DNA of 26,228 nt from an uncultured bacterium (lineage in GTDB: Bacteria > Planctomycetota > Uabimicrobiia > Uabimicrobiales > JABWCH01). Below are positions 23,598 to 26,228 of this stretch, one piece after another (position 1 is the first letter of the stretch; each line of letters starts with the position of its first letter). The translations under genes and the position numbers were made by a program. The stretch is from contig CALKWO010000023.1 of NCBI GenBank assembly GCA_938003875.1, positions 1 through 26,228 of the forward strand. Direction: 5' to 3'. Under the pieces are notes generated by a model. The model saw only the letters and a list, made by a program, of their open reading frames with translations, searched no databases and was not told the origin of the DNA.

Positions 23598-23617
23598 GGG
23601 CACGATGATGCGTGCCC
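23598..23617. terminator. Bidirectional hairpin between the pentapeptide and FHA genes
   Basis: GGGCACG-ATGATG-CGTGCCC (23598-23617) is a perfect 7-bp stem. It separates two convergent genes, which end 9 nt to the left and 8 nt to the right. The flanking T tracts are weak. Confidence 0.7.
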
Positions 23618-23624
23618 TGTTATT

Positions 23625-24227
23625 CTAGATTTCTTGGAAGCGGAGTTTGAATTTAGACTCCATTACTCGTTCTTTGGTTTTAAGGATATTGAGAGATTCT
23701 CCTAATCCAAAATATTCATGGGAACCCCAGGAAATAATTTCATTTTTTACAAGAGAAACATCATTTAATTTTGTTCCATTTGTACTGCCTTTTTTAAAAG
23801 TGCCAATATCATGATAGCAAACCTGTCTTTTCTCATTAAGAAAAATCAAGCCATGCTCTCTTGAAACAAAGGGATCCATATCGCCTTGTTCTTCGCTCAA
23901 AAAGGGCCGCAGATGATTATGATTGTATCTCCCTACGGCAAGGCACATAGCACGGCCTATATCACTCAGATCATATAAAGTTTTTTCGGCTACAATCCAT
24001 TCTGCATAATCCAGAGATTCCAGAACAGGCATGATCTTCCGTTCATCTAAAAAATATTTCTGCTTAGGTTCCATACGAGTGAGCGTTACTTTGACAATAG
24101 GTTTAGAGCTATGGATTTTTTCTTTTACTTGTTGCTCATCAAAAAGTAAAATGTCAAGATAAGTATTCCTTGGTTGCGTGAGCTTGGCAATATCCTTAAA
24201 GGTAATGGCTGTCAAATGGTTCGTCAT
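23625..24227 (-). CDS. FHA-domain protein
   Basis: This 200-residue protein has an N-terminal part of about 90 residues without a recognised domain. A forkhead-associated domain follows, which binds phosphothreonine: AVGRYNHN, VSREHGLIFL, GSTNGTKLNDVSLVKNEIIS and SHEYFGLG. The conserved GR, SR-H and STNGT residues are present. FHA proteins usually read Ser/Thr kinase signals; no kinase gene is in the window. The ATG at 24227 is preceded by AAGGGAAA; a reading from 24266 lacks such a site. It is divergent from thrS and convergent with the pentapeptide gene. Confidence 0.85.
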   Translation of the reverse strand: MTNHLTAITFKDIAKLTQPRNTYLDILLFDEQQVKEKIHSSKPIVKVTLTRMEPKQKYFLDERKIMPVLESLDYAEWIVAEKTLYDLSDIGRAMCLAVGRYNHNHLRPFLSEEQGDMDPFVSREHGLIFLNEKRQVCYHDIGTFKKGSTNGTKLNDVSLVKNEIISWGSHEYFGLGESLNILKTKERVMESKFKLRFQEI

Positions 24228-24387
24228 GATTTTCCCTTTGTTTAGTAAGAAATTGTAATTTGCCAATGTATCCAGGAGTCAATGTATTTTAATGTATTTT
24301 TTTTATAAAATCAAGCATGTATCTTGGACAATGTCATACTGATTCACGTGCATTGCCCAAAAGTATTTTTTCATGCTAGGAGCCAGT

Positions 24388-26169
24388 ATGAATGATGAAG
24401 TAAAAGTTTATGATATTATGGTTTGCAGACATTCTCTTTCTCATGTTCTCGCTGCTGCTGTTCTAAGAGTATGTCCTGATGTTAAATTAGGGATTGGCCC
24501 TGCTATTGATGAGGGCTTTTATTATGATTTTCTGGTTCCTGAGGGAAGCAGCTTCACACAGGAAATTCTGGAAAAGATTGAAAAAGAAATGACCCAGATT
24601 ATAAAAGGCAAACACGATTATATTGCAAAAAGAATTCCGCCTGAAGAAGCCAAAGCGATCTTTAAAAATGAGCCTTTTAAATTGCAATTGATTGATGAGT
24701 TAGAAAAAGAAAATGAAGTGGTTGGAACATACCAGACCGAAAATTTTATAGATCTTTGCAATGGGCCTCATGTCTCTAACACAAAAGATTTGCAAAAAGT
24801 TGCCTGGAAAATAGACAGGGTAAGTGGAGCATATTGGAAGGGAAACGAGAAGAATCCCATGATGCAGCGCATCTATGTTCTTGCTTTTGCAACAAAAGAT
24901 GAGCTAAAGGAATTTATCCATAGAAGAGAAGAAGCTGCGAAAAGAGATCATAGAAAACTAGGCCCTGAATTAGAGCTTTTTACTTTTTCGGATTTGATTG
25001 GGAAAGGCATGCCAATTCTTCTTCACAAGGGAGCTACCATAAGAAGAATTTTGGAAAGGCTTGTTGTAGATGAAGAGCTAAAACGTGGCTACCAGCATGT
25101 ATATACTCCTGTCTTTGGCAAAAAGACCTTATATGAAATATCAGGGCATTGGGAACACTATAAAGATGGGATGTATCCTATCATGAAATTAGGCGAAAAT
25201 GATGAAATCGTTTTGCGTCCTATGACCTGCCCTCATCATTTTATGATCTATAAAGATACGCCTAAATCCTATCGCGATTTGCCCTTAAGATTAGCGGAGA
25301 TTTCGCCTCAGTTCCGTAAAGAGCTTTCTGGTGAACTATGCGGCTTGACCAGAGTCATGTTGTTTACTCTTGCTGATGCCCATATTTTCTGCGCACCTGA
25401 ACAACTCGAAGACGAATTTAAAAGAGTACTGGAATTGATCGATTTCTTGATGAAAAGACTGGGAATCGATTCTATGGTACGCTATCGTGCTTCCCTCAAG
25501 GACGATGTAAAAAAAGAGAAATACGTAGACAATCCAGAAATGTGGCAAAAGGGCGAGAGCATTCTTCTAGGAATCATGGAAAAACTTCAGCTTCCTTATA
25601 CCAAAGGAATCGGAGATGCCGCTTTCTATGGCCCTAAACTGGATATTCAAATGCTGAATGTATATGGCAAAGAAGAAACTGTATTTACAGTGCAAATTGA
25701 CTTCGCTCTGCCTGGAAGGTTCAATCTATTATATATTGACAGAGATGGCAAGGAAAAATGCCCTGTTGTTGTGCATCGTTCTTCTATTGGATGCCTGGAA
25801 AGAACCATTGCCTTCCTGGTGGAATACTATGCTGGTGCTTTCCCTCTTTGGTTGTCCCCTGTTCAGGCAAAAATCATTTCCATCACGGAAAATCAGATAG
25901 ATTATGCCAAAGAAATCGCTGATGTTCTAACTACGAAAATGCTTCGAGTGGAAACAGACCTCAGGAGTGAGACATTGAATAAAAAAATCCGTGAAGGTCG
26001 TCTACAGAGAATTCCCTATCTGGTTGTAGTGGGCGAAAAAGAGAAAGAATCCAGGAGTGTCACTGTGCGAAATCGAGAAACAGGCGAGCAGCATACCCTC
26101 TCTCTGGAGCAATTCATCCAGAGATTCAGCAAGGAAAATGATGAATATTCCTTGAAACTGGAGATATAA
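24388..26169 (+). CDS. thrS: Threonyl-tRNA synthetase lacking the TGS domain
   Basis: This 593-residue class II synthetase attaches threonine to tRNA-Thr. The start ATG at 24388 is 5 nt after AGGAG; an ATG at 24373 lies upstream of that site. It begins directly with the editing (SAD) domain: HSLSHVLAA with the His pair and IDLCNGPHVS with C and H. The catalytic core has RPMTCPHHFMIYK, DAHIFC and VVVHRSSIGCLERTI, so all three zinc ligands are present. The C-terminal anticodon-binding domain follows (FPLWLSPVQAKII to LSLEQFIQRF). Most bacterial ThrRS carry about 60 residues of TGS domain before editing; it is absent here. Motif 2 reads ISPQFRKELSGELCGLTRVM, and FTLADAHIF replaces the usual FTQDDAHIF, where Gln contacts substrate in E. 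coli. I see no T-box in the short leader. Confidence 0.95.
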   Translation: MNDEVKVYDIMVCRHSLSHVLAAAVLRVCPDVKLGIGPAIDEGFYYDFLVPEGSSFTQEILEKIEKEMTQIIKGKHDYIAKRIPPEEAKAIFKNEPFKLQLIDELEKENEVVGTYQTENFIDLCNGPHVSNTKDLQKVAWKIDRVSGAYWKGNEKNPMMQRIYVLAFATKDELKEFIHRREEAAKRDHRKLGPELELFTFSDLIGKGMPILLHKGATIRRILERLVVDEELKRGYQHVYTPVFGKKTLYEISGHWEHYKDGMYPIMKLGENDEIVLRPMTCPHHFMIYKDTPKSYRDLPLRLAEISPQFRKELSGELCGLTRVMLFTLADAHIFCAPEQLEDEFKRVLELIDFLMKRLGIDSMVRYRASLKDDVKKEKYVDNPEMWQKGESILLGIMEKLQLPYTKGIGDAAFYGPKLDIQMLNVYGKEETVFTVQIDFALPGRFNLLYIDRDGKEKCPVVVHRSSIGCLERTIAFLVEYYAGAFPLWLSPVQAKIISITENQIDYAKEIADVLTTKMLRVETDLRSETLNKKIREGRLQRIPYLVVVGEKEKESRSVTVRNRETGEQHTLSLEQFIQRFSKENDEYSLKLEI

Positions 26170-26228
26170 CTATTAACGTGCCGTTCGCTAACTTTAAACT
26201 GAGTTTCTAAAATCATGAGAAAGCCGTT

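Noticed and set aside
24228..24387. T-box leader for thrS.
   Set aside because: The gap to the divergent FHA gene is only 160 nt and shows no T-box sequence, specifier hairpin or antiterminator.

Overview
The window is a compact, AT-rich (by eye about 35-40% GC) bacterial chromosome segment. LPS-core genes (a WaaG-like glycosyltransferase fused to a WaaP-like kinase, plus a second LPS-kinase-like gene) point to a Gram-negative envelope. A DUF4388/TPR protein, an FHA protein, secreted papain-like proteases, a PIN/TRAM membrane protein and several genes that resemble eukaryotic families (class-2 AdoMet decarboxylase, Lys9-type saccharopine dehydrogenase) would fit a deep-branching planctomycete-like or other large-genome Gram-negative lineage. 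That placement is inference; no rRNA is present to settle it.

Layout. From 0.2 to 11.4 kb every protein gene is on the minus strand: speE and a eukaryotic-type speD (spermidine synthesis), a membrane Fe-S/cytochrome b oxidoreductase, a saccharopine dehydrogenase coupled to a DUF4388-TPR protein, a tRNA-Arg(UCG) on the plus strand, then the LPS kinase-like gene and the WaaG-WaaP fusion, which overlap by ATGA. From 11.4 to 16.2 kb is a mixed zone: a repeat-rich intergenic region, a secreted papain-family protease (+), pyroglutamyl peptidase (+), a secreted NlpC/CHAP-like protein (-) and a flavodoxin-fold oxidoreductase (-). From 16.4 kb to the end nearly all genes are on the plus strand: a TPR membrane protein, a protein with four helical repeats and two Sm/Hfq-like domains, a P-loop ATPase 2 nt behind it, a PIN/TRAM protein, a CPBP protease, a pentapeptide-repeat protein, an FHA protein (-) and threonyl-tRNA synthetase.

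Two things stand out. First, the 434-nt gene-free interval at 15143-15576 has two perfect DnaA boxes (TTATCCACA), two near-consensus boxes and an A7T4 tract repeating every 11 bp, and it lies where gene orientation changes from minus to plus. It is a good candidate replication origin. Second, the gene pair at 18162-20695 looks like an undescribed module: a large Hfq-like tandem-Sm protein with four roughly 42-residue helical repeats, translated just ahead of a P-loop ATPase that has an uncharacterised helical N-terminal region.

The intergenic DNA is full of dispersed palindromic repeats of several families: a GACGCAGGGATTGCGC/GGCGCAACCCTGCGG element in four copies, CTCTGCG/CTCTGTG hairpins, a conserved small stem-loop in two copies, a GGGGCGTTGCCCC element, and shorter direct or inverted repeat pairs.
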